This document shows, one piece after another, positions 1-6,737 of a stretch of 64,000 nucleotides of DNA (the first letter of the stretch is position 1; each line of letters starts with the position of its first letter). Origin of the DNA: Pseudarthrobacter sp. NamE2 (lineage in GTDB: Bacteria > Actinomycetota > Actinomycetes > Actinomycetales > Micrococcaceae). A program made the position numbers and the translations under genes. The notes beneath the pieces are model-generated. The model did no database searches. It was not told the DNA's origin and saw only the letters and a list, made by a program, of their open reading frames with translations. The stretch spans positions 124,001 to 188,000 of the forward strand of contig NZ_VAHN01000001.1 in assembly GCF_005796205.1 (NCBI RefSeq), written 5' to 3'.

Positions 1-270
1 CGCGGCGTGTTCCAGAACGCCCACCTTGGTTACTGGATCGACCACACTCTGCAAGGGGCGGGCATCATGACGGCGGCAGTCGCAGCCGCCACAGGTGTCG
101 CCAAAGACAACCTGGGCCTGCACCGGATCGAGGCCGCCACCCTGGTACACAACACAGCGTCACAGCGGGTCTTGGAGAAGAACGGTTTTGAGCCCTACGG
201 GACAGCCCGAGCCTATCTGCGGATCGCCGGGCTCTGGCAGGACCATCGCATATTCCAGCGGATCCTCTGA
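1..270 (+). CDS. GNAT family N-acetyltransferase, RimJ/RimL type (C-terminal part, 5' end outside window)
   Basis: The reading frame is open from base 1 and ends at a TGA at 268-270, so only the last 89 codons are present. The visible part has the end of a GNAT fold: a motif like GYWIDHTLQGAGIMTAA matches the acetyl-CoA-binding loop of RimJ/RimL-type enzymes, and N-x2-S-x3-L-x-K-x-GF (NTASQRVLEKNGF) is the classic final GNAT motif. RimJ-like members acetylate ribosomal protein N-termini or small molecules; the substrate here cannot be told from sequence. The family call is well supported; the start and specificity are not visible. Confidence 0.85.
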   Translation, partial: RGVFQNAHLGYWIDHTLQGAGIMTAAVAAATGVAKDNLGLHRIEAATLVHNTASQRVLEKNGFEPYGTARAYLRIAGLWQDHRIFQRIL

Positions 271-299
271 TACGAGGGCATGCCGAACGGCACGAAAGA

Positions 300-325
300 G
301 GCGCGCCCCATTCGCTGAGCGCGCC
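300..325 (-). terminator. Rho-independent terminator of the first csbD gene
   Basis: A 7-bp G/C stem (GGCGCGC at 300-306, GCGCGCC at 319-325) lies just after the csbD stop codon on the minus strand. The loop contains ATTCGCT, like the terminator at 6430-6459 after the second csbD copy. Confidence 0.6.
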
Positions 326-341
326 CTTCCCGTACTGCCAG

Positions 342-518
342 TCAGTCCTTTTTGAAGGCGTCCTTGACCTTCTCGCCGGCCTGCTTCAGATCGCCCTTGG
401 CCTGGTCGGTCTGGCCTTCAGCCTTCAGGCTCTCATCGCCGCTGGCGTTGCCGGCAGCTTCCTTGCCCTTACCGCCAGCCTTCTCGACAGCGTTCTCAAT
501 CTTGTCGCCCAGTCCCAT
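342..518 (-). CDS. CsbD family stress-response protein (copy 1)
   Basis: A 58-residue hydrophilic protein beginning MGLGDKIENAVEKAGGKGKE and carrying the CsbD signature G-x-K-x-EA-x-G with TDQAKGDLKQAGEKVKDAF at its end. CsbD proteins are small, abundant, largely disordered or helical proteins induced by general stress in Gram-positives; their biochemical role is unknown. The start is the ATG at 516-518 behind a strong GGAGGAAACACC ribosome site. The protein is almost identical to the second copy at 6475-6651; differences are confined to a few residues in the middle. A 16-bp palindrome lies 47 bp upstream of the start codon and a terminator follows, so it is probably transcribed alone. Confidence 0.92.
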   Translation of the reverse strand: MGLGDKIENAVEKAGGKGKEAAGNASGDESLKAEGQTDQAKGDLKQAGEKVKDAFKKD

Positions 519-540
519 GGTGTTTCCTCCTCTGGTTGGC

Positions 541-558
541 AGCCGTTCGCATTCGGCT
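541..558 (-). promoter_or_regulatory. Conserved 5'-UTR hairpin before csbD copy 1
   Basis: AGCCG and CGGCT arms (5 bp) around an 8-nt loop, lying between the palindromic operator and the ribosome site. The same 18 bases stand at 6676-6693 before the second csbD gene, so the element was either copied with the gene or kept by selection. Confidence 0.45.
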
Positions 559-564
559 ATCTAA

Positions 565-580
565 ACTAAGCATGCTTAGT
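565..580. promoter_or_regulatory. Palindromic operator-like element ACTAAGCATGCTTAGT upstream of csbD copy 1
   Basis: A perfect 16-bp palindrome 47 bp before the csbD start. On the minus strand a possible -35 box (TTGAAA) precedes it and TAGTTT follows, so the palindrome would sit in a spacer of about 19 bp between promoter boxes, a usual place for a repressor or a DNA-twisting activator. The 12-bp core TAAGCATGCTTA (567-578) recurs exactly at 6704-6715 and 22005-22016. The regulatory role is inference. Confidence 0.6.
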
Positions 581-622
581 ATTGGATTTTCAAGTCCGCC
601 CACTGGCCGCACGGCAACAAGT

Positions 623-1015
623 TCAGGTCCAGAAGTCGGCCGCCGTGGTGGTGTCCCCGGCCATTTCAATGCCCTCGGCCACCTTCCCGTCGGAGATGCT
701 GAATACGATGACCTGTCGTTGGTCCAGGGTCTTGCCGTTGCGCTCGGCATGCGTGAACTGAACGCCAACGGTGTACCTGTCACCCGGTGCCACGTCCTCC
801 ACGGTGACCTTCACCGACCCGTTGGACCGCGAAAAGAGTTCGCCGAAATAGGCCAGGATGGCATCCCGCCCCTGTTTGACCCCGGACAGTGGGCCGTTTC
901 CTGCGGCATGCCACACCGCGTCCTCGGGAAACAGGTCCCTAAGCGCATCTATGTCGCCAGCGCTGAATGCTTCATAGCCTCGCCGAACCAGTGCGGCGTT
1001 TTCCTGTGCTCCCAT
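623..1015 (-). CDS. SnoaL-like / NTF2-fold protein
   Basis: A 130-residue protein with the SnoaL-like polyketide cyclase pattern: N-terminal helix ALVRRGYEAFSAGDIDALRDLF, then DAVWHAAGNGPLSG, GRDAILAYFGELF, and closing strands with FTHAERNGKTLDQRQVIVFSI and a final ADFWT. These cone-shaped NTF2 folds serve as small hydrolases, isomerases or binding proteins; the pocket residues do not settle which. I chose the ATG at 1013-1015 because GGAGG lies 7 bases before it; a longer in-frame ORF to 1099 adds only a poorly structured acidic leader. It ends just upstream of the csbD palindrome and is likely a separate unit. Confidence 0.8.
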   Translation of the reverse strand: MGAQENAALVRRGYEAFSAGDIDALRDLFPEDAVWHAAGNGPLSGVKQGRDAILAYFGELFSRSNGSVKVTVEDVAPGDRYTVGVQFTHAERNGKTLDQRQVIVFSISDGKVAEGIEMAGDTTTAADFWT

Positions 1016-1136
1016 TTCGGCGCCTCCGTCATCATCGTCGGATTCTTGCGAGGCCAGAGTAGGCTCGGCTGACGGGTTTGTCGAGGGCAAGTCCGGCACC
1101 GGGCCCCTCGGGTCGCAGACCTAGACGATGGCTCCG

Positions 1137-1808
1137 TCACGGAGGTGCGTTCGCCGGGGAACGGCGGGGGAGTCCCCGGGCCCACCAGGCGATCATCAGC
1201 CCTGCAGTGGCCGCCCCGCCAGCGTAGATCCAGGGCGAAGACCACGACCCTTCGGGGGTGGGGATGGTAAAGGCGATCACGACGGCAGTCACGGCAAGGA
1301 GGACTTCCACGGCCGCTTGCAGAGGTCTCACCCAGTACTCAGGGTCGGCCAGCCGTACTAGGGGAATGATCGGAAGCAGGAACAGGCCCAGGCTGGGAAC
1401 CGGGTAGATGATGTTGTTGAACGTGAAGATCGTCATGCCCAGCAGCAGCAACCCAAGGAATTTCAGCACCCGCACGGCAGGGAGCGGGTTCTCCGGCGTC
1501 CACCGGGTCAGGAGCAGCCCCCAGGCCGGCAGACCGAGCAGCCAGGCGCCACACCACCAGCCCACGTTTGTGAGAGCCAGCGGCACGAGCAGGACGCCGG
1601 GAAGCAGGAACGCCACGGCCTGCCGCAGCGACGGAAACCTGCCGGTGGGAGCAAAAATGCAGGCCCCGATCAGCAGATACGTGGCCGCGTACCAAGGCAG
1701 CAACCGGATCACCGGGTCGGCCAGGTTGAACACCATCAGCGTCAGAGCGGGGACCATGACGCACACCCCGGCGAACGTCCACGGGCGGCGGGCCTCGGAC
1801 TGGTTCAA
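1137..1808 (-). CDS. Hypothetical multi-pass membrane protein
   Basis: 223 residues with about six to seven hydrophobic segments (near residues 13-33, 38-52, 63-85, 88-102, 113-130, 135-150, 165-182 and 192-208), short charged loops and a basic C-terminus (ARGLPRRSP), consistent with an integral membrane protein. I do not recognise the family. The TTG start at 1806-1808 lies 8 bases after the in-frame end of the broken DM13 gene on the same strand, with GAGGG inside that gene's last codons, so the two were probably co-transcribed. An internal ATG at residue 18 is an alternative start. Confidence 0.6.
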   Translation of the reverse strand: MNQSEARRPWTFAGVCVMVPALTLMVFNLADPVIRLLPWYAATYLLIGACIFAPTGRFPSLRQAVAFLLPGVLLVPLALTNVGWWCGAWLLGLPAWGLLLTRWTPENPLPAVRVLKFLGLLLLGMTIFTFNNIIYPVPSLGLFLLPIIPLVRLADPEYWVRPLQAAVEVLLAVTAVVIAFTIPTPEGSWSSPWIYAGGAATAGLMIAWWARGLPRRSPANAPP

Positions 1809-1815
1809 TGTGAAC

Positions 1816-2345
1816 TTAGCCCTCGTTCACAGTTGTGGTAGGAGCGGAGCTCGGAGTAGCGCTGAGGTTTGCGGTGCCGTACGTGGTCTTGGTGGCGTAG
1901 TCGTAGATCAATACGCTCAGGACCGGCTCCTATGGTGTCCCACATCTGGGAGTCCATCACGAAGCGATGGGGGGCAGCGGCTCGGAACGGGCCGATCTCG
2001 ACCATCCTCGATGACGACAATGTGGGCTCGCCGCCGGCCCTGCGAGTCAGAATTCCCGGACTGAAGCATGACGCGAAGATCTTTGCCGGGGTCAGTTGAC
2101 ATGTTTTCAAGCAGCAGAACCGCGCCGGAATCGCTGATCTCGAGTGTGGCTGTGCCGGTGGTGGCGGCAGCCTGGGACTGAAAATTCCCCTCTAGGATGG
2201 CTGACGTAGACGGGGCAGAACTTGGAGTCGCGGGGGATTCCACCTGCCGGGTTTCTTGCTCTGGCCCGGGATCGGTGTACGTGCAGCCGGTAAGTCCCGT
2301 GGTCAGGATTCCAGCTAGCACTGTAACTAGGACCCGTTTCATCAT
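1816..2345 (-). pseudogene. DM13-domain lipoprotein, broken by two frameshifts
   Basis: The first frame (start ATG at 2345 or 2342) gives a lipoprotein signal peptide with lipobox LTGC, a Ser/Pro/Thr-rich linker and the start of a DM13 domain (LEGNFQSQAAATTGTATLEI ... GKDLRVML). From about 2055 the homologous reading moves to a second frame (GGEPTLSSSRMVEIGPFR ... MDSQMWDTI), and from about 1910-1925 to a third, which carries the typical DM13 ending SVLIYDYATKTTYGTANLSA and stops at TAA 1816-1818. DM13 is a small beta domain linked to redox or electron-transfer roles in secreted proteins. The three pieces joined restore a full-length domain, so I read this as one gene with two frame lesions, or as sequence errors. 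Confidence 0.75.
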
Positions 2346-2445
2346 TCCCCCAATGAGTCGTTTCCTAGGCACCTCACCTGACCCGCTATCACGAGGTTTT
2401 CTGGTTTTTCAGATGGATTAGGCGGCCTTACGGGTCGCGAAGTAC

Positions 2446-3165
2446 TTGGAACGTATGAAACGTCACGGGACGCGAGGCCTGAAACCGGCCCTGAGCAGTC
2501 AGTCCCGCCAGCTGAGCCGGCCAGGCCGGGCCGGAAGAAGCGCATCCTGGTGCATTAGCAAGTCGATGGCGCGTAGCTGGATCCGCAGCTTCAGCGCAAC
2601 TGCAGCACGTGTCGAGAGGTTCCTGGAAGTGGGGCACGAACGGGAGCGAAGCCTCCCTCCGTCGCTTGTGCTGGACATCATTGAACTTGAACATTCGGCA
2701 CTGACTTCGGCACTGAACGAGGAAGGCATGCTGAATAACCTGATCCTGAAGTGGAGCGCTCTGGCCGATGTCTATGGCAGCAACCGTGAGGAGTCCGATA
2801 GGGAGGCAAACCGGCTTAACCTCCTCGTTGACTCGGCTATCGCTCTGAACGCCCTGCCAGCAGCGCGGTTGCCAGACATGGATTTGATGAAACGGCAATA
2901 CCACATAGAGCGCGAACGTCTCGCTCTTGGGAAGCTACGCAGAGACAAGTCGGACTTCGCCCACATGGGGCTTGCTTTGCAGGTGCTGCGTGAACACGAG
3001 GAGATGCTCGGGCTTCGGACTCGTCGCCAATCACGTGGAGCTGCAGTGAGTGAAAGGGCTGCGGGTGCACGATTTACCGAACGGCTAAGCTCCAAGCAGC
3101 GATTGACTTTCGATATGGAGCTTACTGGCAACTGGCGGGATCACTGGCGGAACACTTTGCCCTGA
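2446..3165 (+). CDS. Hypothetical protein, mostly helical
   Basis: A 239-codon frame starting at TTG 2446 with an ATG three codons later. The first 40 residues are rich in Arg/Ser and look unlike coding sequence; an ATG at 2566 (MARSWIRSFSATAARVERF) may be the true start, though neither has a strong ribosome site. The rest is amphipathic helix with many charged residues (VERFLEVGHERERSL, MKRQYHIERERLALGKLRR) and no membrane segment. I recognise no family. Opposite-strand frames here have Cys- and Pro-rich shadow composition, so the plus strand is preferred. The GC content is lower than in the neighbours, which could mean acquired DNA. Confidence 0.45.
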   Translation: MERMKRHGTRGLKPALSSQSRQLSRPGRAGRSASWCISKSMARSWIRSFSATAARVERFLEVGHERERSLPPSLVLDIIELEHSALTSALNEEGMLNNLILKWSALADVYGSNREESDREANRLNLLVDSAIALNALPAARLPDMDLMKRQYHIERERLALGKLRRDKSDFAHMGLALQVLREHEEMLGLRTRRQSRGAAVSERAAGARFTERLSSKQRLTFDMELTGNWRDHWRNTLP

Positions 3166-3248
3166 AGACGCCGGCTAATTAACGATGCAAGCACATCAAT
3201 GGGCCCAACTTGGTTTGGCCAGCAATGCTCACGGTTCTCGATCCGGGG

Positions 3249-3611
3249 TTACCCGCGCAGGCGCTCCCGCCAGTCTGCCGGCACCTTGTCCGCCGGGCCA
3301 GGTGACGGCTGCTCGACTGGCCTGGATTGAGGATCCGGAAGCCGCGGGCCGCGGAAAAACTTCTTTTTGGTGTGCTCGTAGAACCAGTCCTCCCCGGGTT
3401 CAAACGACTTTACGACGGGGTGGCTAACAGCGCGCGCGTGCGCACTGGCATGCTGGGACGGTGAGGAGTCGCAGCATCCGATGTGGCCGCATTCGGCGCA
3501 GCGGCGAAGATGCAGCCACCATCCCGGCCCGTCACCGCTGAGGCACTCCAGACACCCGGTTCCACTCGGCGTGGCGGCGAGGTTGATTCCCGGAACAGCG
3601 CGATAATCCAT
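3249..3611 (-). CDS. UBP-type zinc finger domain protein
   Basis: A 120-residue protein carrying a ZnF-UBP domain: C-x2-C (CLEC), then W-x2-HLRRCAECGHIGCCDSSP, then a His cluster (QHASAHARAVSHPVV) and the closing SFEPGEDWFYEH. In eukaryotes this domain binds the free C-terminal Gly-Gly of ubiquitin; bacterial versions occur mainly in actinobacteria and cyanobacteria and have no assigned role. The ATG at 3609-3611 follows AATGGAGGACTCC, a good ribosome site, so four upstream codons in the longer ORF are left out. It is divergent from the flavoprotein fusion at 3791 with 179 bp between them, which suggests a shared control region. Confidence 0.85.
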   Translation of the reverse strand: MDYRAVPGINLAATPSGTGCLECLSGDGPGWWLHLRRCAECGHIGCCDSSPSQHASAHARAVSHPVVKSFEPGEDWFYEHTKKKFFRGPRLPDPQSRPVEQPSPGPADKVPADWRERLRG

Positions 3612-3790
3612 GGAGTCCTCCATTGTGCATCGATCGAGATAGCTCAGACCATCCTGTTTGGCCGCCGTCGGGAGCTATTGTGGCAGAAACGCCGCATCGT
3701 CGGAATGACGGGGTGGCAACCCTTGTCGCCCATGTCCGGGCGCGAGTATCGTGAGCGGCACCGAACCCTTGAACCGGAAAGACGGCGGCC

Positions 3791-5557
3791 ATGGATGACT
3801 CGGTCCCGATCATGCTGCTGGCAACCACAGACCCCGCCTCCCGGCGCATTCTCGGAGATGAGCTGCGTCGACGCTACGGTGCGGACTACGAGGTGGTGGC
3901 CTGCGCCAGTTACGCGCATGGGCGGGCGGTGCTCGAGGGGCTTCGCCGCTGGGAGCGTCCGATCGCCCTCATACTTGCGTGCTACGGACCTGCTGACCGC
4001 GGCGGACTCGATTTTCTCCGGCGTGCCTATGGCTTCCATCCGGCCGCCAAGCGTGCGGTAGTGGTGACTTGGGGTGATTTCGCCAGCGCGCCCACCGTAT
4101 TCCGGGCCATCGCGCAGGGATACGCCGAGTTGCTGATCATACGTCCTGAAAGATCGCGCGATGAAGAATTCCATGGAGCGATTACCGACGCGCTTGACGA
4201 CTGGCACCTGGCCCAGGGGGTGGCCTTTGAGGCGGTCCGGCTGATCGGGGAGGTGGGCGACGGAAGGACTCACACGTTGCGCGACTCGTTGAGCCGAAAC
4301 CACATCCCCGCCGTGTTCCACCCCGTGGAATCCGAAATCGCGCAACGGACGTTGGAGAGCCTCGACCTGCAGAACCCCGCGCTGCCGGTCATGGTGCTGC
4401 AATTCACCGCTCCACCGATTGTCCTCGAGAACCCCAGCGACCTGGAAATCGCCCAGGCGATGGGGGTGACCCGGCCGCCACCGGCGGACAGAATTTTCGA
4501 TGTGGTTGTCGTGGGAGCCGGCCCATCCGGACTCGCCACCGCCGTATATGCCTCCTCCGAAGGCCTCTCCACCATGGTCGTGGAGGGAGAGGCCGTGGGA
4601 GGCCAGGCCGGCACCAGTTCGTTGATCCGCAACTACCCTGGCTTTTCCCGCGGTGTGAGCGGCGCCCACCTGGCCTATCGCTCATTCCACCAGGCCTGGA
4701 CTTTGGGCACGGACTTCCTGTTCCTGCGGAAGGTTGAGGGGCTTAGCGTGGACGGATCCCTGTACACCGTGTCGATTTCCGATGGCAACGTTGTACGCTG
4801 CCGCACAGTGGTGGTGGCCACCGGCGTGGACTATCGGCGTCTCGGCATACCCCAGCTCGAGGATCTGGTCGGCAGAGGCGTCTTCTACGGGGCGACAGTC
4901 TCCGAGGCGCCGTCGATGACCGGTAAAAATGTCTGCGTTGTGGGCGGCGGCAACTCGGCTGGACAGGCTGTTCTGCACCTGGCCAAGTATGCGAAGAAGG
5001 TAACACTGCTGGTACGCGGACCCAGTCTCGCTGTCACCATGTCTGAGTACCTCATTTCCCAACTCGAGGCCACGCGGAACGTTGCGATCCGCTATGGCAC
5101 GGTGGTTGTGGGGGCCCGTAACCAGGACGGGTTCCTTTCCGCAATCAGCATCGCCGCGTCCGGAGCCGCCGACGCAAGCCCGGGAGAGGAGATCGAAGCT
5201 GGCGGTTTGTTCGTCCTGATCGGGTCGGTGCCGCGGACCTCCTGGCTGCCTGACGCCGTCGAACGCGACCCGGCTGGTTTCCTGCGAACGGGTGGCAGCC
5301 TGTATGCCGGTGACACCGGGTACCCCCGGCCGGACAGGCCGCCGTTGGCGCTGGAAACCAGCATGCCCGGCATCTTCGCGATCGGGGACGTGCGTGCCGG
5401 TTCGATTAAGAGAGTGGCCACCGCGGTGGGGGATGGCGCCACAGTGGTCTCGATGCTGCACACCTACCTGGCCGAGAACCCCTTGCCTGCTCCGCCCCCT
5501 GCCGCTAATGAAGCAACCGCACGCGGAGAGCTGCCCGGTGATGTCCGCACCAACTGA
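3791..5557 (+). CDS. Fused receiver-like / glutaredoxin-like / thioredoxin reductase-like FAD oxidoreductase
   Basis: 588 residues in three parts. Residues 1-125 have a response-regulator fold, but the segment that should hold the phosphoacceptor Asp reads LILACYGPADRGG, so the Asp is absent. Residues 145-225 resemble a glutaredoxin/thioredoxin fold (LRDSLSRNHIPAVFHPV ... LENPSDLEIAQAMG) without a CxxC. Residues 235-560 are a thioredoxin-reductase-like flavoprotein with FAD motif GAGPSG (242-247), NAD(P)H motif GGGNSAGQA (385-393) and FAD-closing GIFAIGDVR. The position of the reductase CxxC reads YGATVSEA (366-373), so it cannot reduce thioredoxin by the usual dithiol route. The family is known as fused response regulator/thioredoxin-disulfide reductase; its substrate is unknown. 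The next gene overlaps its 3' end. Confidence 0.88.
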   Translation: MDDSVPIMLLATTDPASRRILGDELRRRYGADYEVVACASYAHGRAVLEGLRRWERPIALILACYGPADRGGLDFLRRAYGFHPAAKRAVVVTWGDFASAPTVFRAIAQGYAELLIIRPERSRDEEFHGAITDALDDWHLAQGVAFEAVRLIGEVGDGRTHTLRDSLSRNHIPAVFHPVESEIAQRTLESLDLQNPALPVMVLQFTAPPIVLENPSDLEIAQAMGVTRPPPADRIFDVVVVGAGPSGLATAVYASSEGLSTMVVEGEAVGGQAGTSSLIRNYPGFSRGVSGAHLAYRSFHQAWTLGTDFLFLRKVEGLSVDGSLYTVSISDGNVVRCRTVVVATGVDYRRLGIPQLEDLVGRGVFYGATVSEAPSMTGKNVCVVGGGNSAGQAVLHLAKYAKKVTLLVRGPSLAVTMSEYLISQLEATRNVAIRYGTVVVGARNQDGFLSAISIAASGAADASPGEEIEAGGLFVLIGSVPRTSWLPDAVERDPAGFLRTGGSLYAGDTGYPRPDRPPLALETSMPGIFAIGDVRAGSIKRVATAVGDGATVVSMLHTYLAENPLPAPPPAANEATARGELPGDVRTN

Positions 5558-6398
5558 TGCCACACCGGTGATCGCACCAATGCGCCGGCTGCTTTACGTC
5601 GCTGCATTCCTCGTGTTTCTTGCCGGGCTCGTGCTGTTCGTGTTTCCGCTCCGGACTGCGGACTGGTTTGCATGGACAGTCAACCCGCCCATGACGGCAG
5701 TGTTCCTCGGGGCCGCATACTGGGCGAGTGCTGGCCTGGAGGTGACGGGTGCCCGGTCAGCTGATTGGGGCACAGCGAAGCTGGCCGTATGGCCGGTGTT
5801 CGTCTTCACGACCCTGACCCTCGGAGTCACCCTGCTTCATCTCGATCGCTTCCACCTGTCGCCGGGCGTTGCCCTGCTTGCCCAGGTAGCCGCCTGGGCG
5901 TGGCTCGCGATCTATGCCGGCGTGCCCGTGGCGATGCTCGTCATCAGCCGGATGCAGGTCCTGTCCCACCGCCCTGGGCAAAAGTCTCCAACGGAACGAC
6001 GGCCAGTGCTGCCCCTTGCGCTCCGGCTGCTCCTGGGGGGAATCGCCGCTGTACTGCTGGTTTATGGTGTGGCGCTCCTGACCGCACCCGTTCCCGCCGC
6101 CGCCTGGTGGCCATGGCCACTGTCCGAACTTACAGCAAGGGCTGTCGGGGCATGGCTGGTGGGTCTTGGGTGGGCTGCCGCCCAGGGCCAGTTGAGTGCC
6201 GACCTTCGCATGGTCCGCCCCGTCGCCATTACCTCGGTTGCTTTCGTCATTCTGCAGGCGCTTGCCCTGCTGCGCTATGGCGAGGCCTTGGCGTGGCCCA
6301 GTGCACCGGCCGTCGGGTTCATAGCCGTACTGCTTGCTATTGGAGTGGCCGGCGGATGGGCACTCGCACTGTCACGGTCGCCGGCACTGCACAGTTGA
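5541..6398 (+). CDS. Hypothetical multi-pass membrane protein, coupled to the flavoprotein
   Basis: 285 residues with about eight hydrophobic segments (starting near residues 17, 46, 80, 108, 150, 185, 215 and 248). I do not recognise the family. The ATG at 5541 overlaps the last 17 bases of the flavoprotein gene, and GGAGAG lies 11 bases before it. A second ATG at residue 14 (MRRLLYVAAF) would avoid the overlap. The overlap argues for joint expression, so the membrane protein may be a partner for the redox fusion; this is inference from position only. Confidence 0.65.
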   Translation: MSAPTDATPVIAPMRRLLYVAAFLVFLAGLVLFVFPLRTADWFAWTVNPPMTAVFLGAAYWASAGLEVTGARSADWGTAKLAVWPVFVFTTLTLGVTLLHLDRFHLSPGVALLAQVAAWAWLAIYAGVPVAMLVISRMQVLSHRPGQKSPTERRPVLPLALRLLLGGIAAVLLVYGVALLTAPVPAAAWWPWPLSELTARAVGAWLVGLGWAAAQGQLSADLRMVRPVAITSVAFVILQALALLRYGEALAWPSAPAVGFIAVLLAIGVAGGWALALSRSPALHS

Positions 6399-6429
6399 GC
6401 GGCATGCCATAGGGGTTCCGGCACAACAA

Positions 6430-6459
6430 AGGGCGCACCCCGTTCGCTGGGTGCGCCCT
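6430..6459 (-). terminator. Rho-independent terminator of csbD copy 2 (convergent gap)
   Basis: An 11-bp stem (AGGGCGCACCC at 6430-6440, GGGTGCGCCCT at 6449-6459) with loop CGTTCGCT. On the minus strand it is followed by TTTGTTG. It may also stop transcription from the membrane-protein gene on the plus strand. Confidence 0.8.
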
Positions 6460-6474
6460 ATGGTATGAAAGCGG

Positions 6475-6651
6475 TCAGTCCTTCTTGAAGGCGTCCTTGA
6501 CCTTTTCGCCGGCCTGCTTCAAATCGCCTTTGGCCTGGTCGGTTTGGCCCTCGGTCCGCAGGCTCTCGTCGCCCGTGGCTGCGCCAGTCGCTTCCTTGCC
6601 CTTGCCGCCGGCCTTCTCGGCAGCGTTCTCAATCTTGTCGCCCAGTCCCAT
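6475..6651 (-). CDS. CsbD family stress-response protein (copy 2)
   Basis: 58 residues, beginning MGLGDKIENAAEKAGGKGKE and ending DLKQAGEKVKDAFKKD; a second copy of the CsbD protein encoded at 342-518, with only a handful of changes (for example AAGNASGDESLKAE becomes ATGAATGDESLRTE). I use the ATG at 6649-6651 behind GGAGGAAACACC rather than a longer 70-codon frame. The 5' UTR hairpin, the palindrome and the terminator are copied along with the gene. The role is presumed to be general stress tolerance, as for the family. Confidence 0.92.
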   Translation of the reverse strand: MGLGDKIENAAEKAGGKGKEATGAATGDESLRTEGQTDQAKGDLKQAGEKVKDAFKKD

Positions 6652-6675
6652 GGTGTTTCCTCCTCTGGTTGTGGC

Positions 6676-6715
6676 AGCCGTTCGCATTCGGCTAAGAACA
6701 TCATAAGCATGCTTA
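6676..6715 (-). promoter_or_regulatory. Control region of csbD copy 2: 5'-UTR hairpin and palindrome TAAGCATGCTTA
   Basis: The hairpin AGCCG/CGGCT at 6676-6693 is identical to that of copy 1. The 12-bp perfect palindrome lies at 6704-6715, 52 bp before the start codon. Read on the minus strand, TTGAAA precedes the palindrome and TATGAT overlaps its end, giving a plausible promoter with about 19 bp between boxes and the palindrome inside the spacer. Confidence 0.6.
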
Positions 6716-6737
6716 GCTTAATATTTTCAAGTCCCCC

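Noticed and set aside
2428..2904. Minus-strand frame of 158 codons opposite the hypothetical gene at 2446
   Set aside because: Rich in Cys, Gln and Pro without secondary structure pattern; the plus-strand frame has coherent amphipathic helices.
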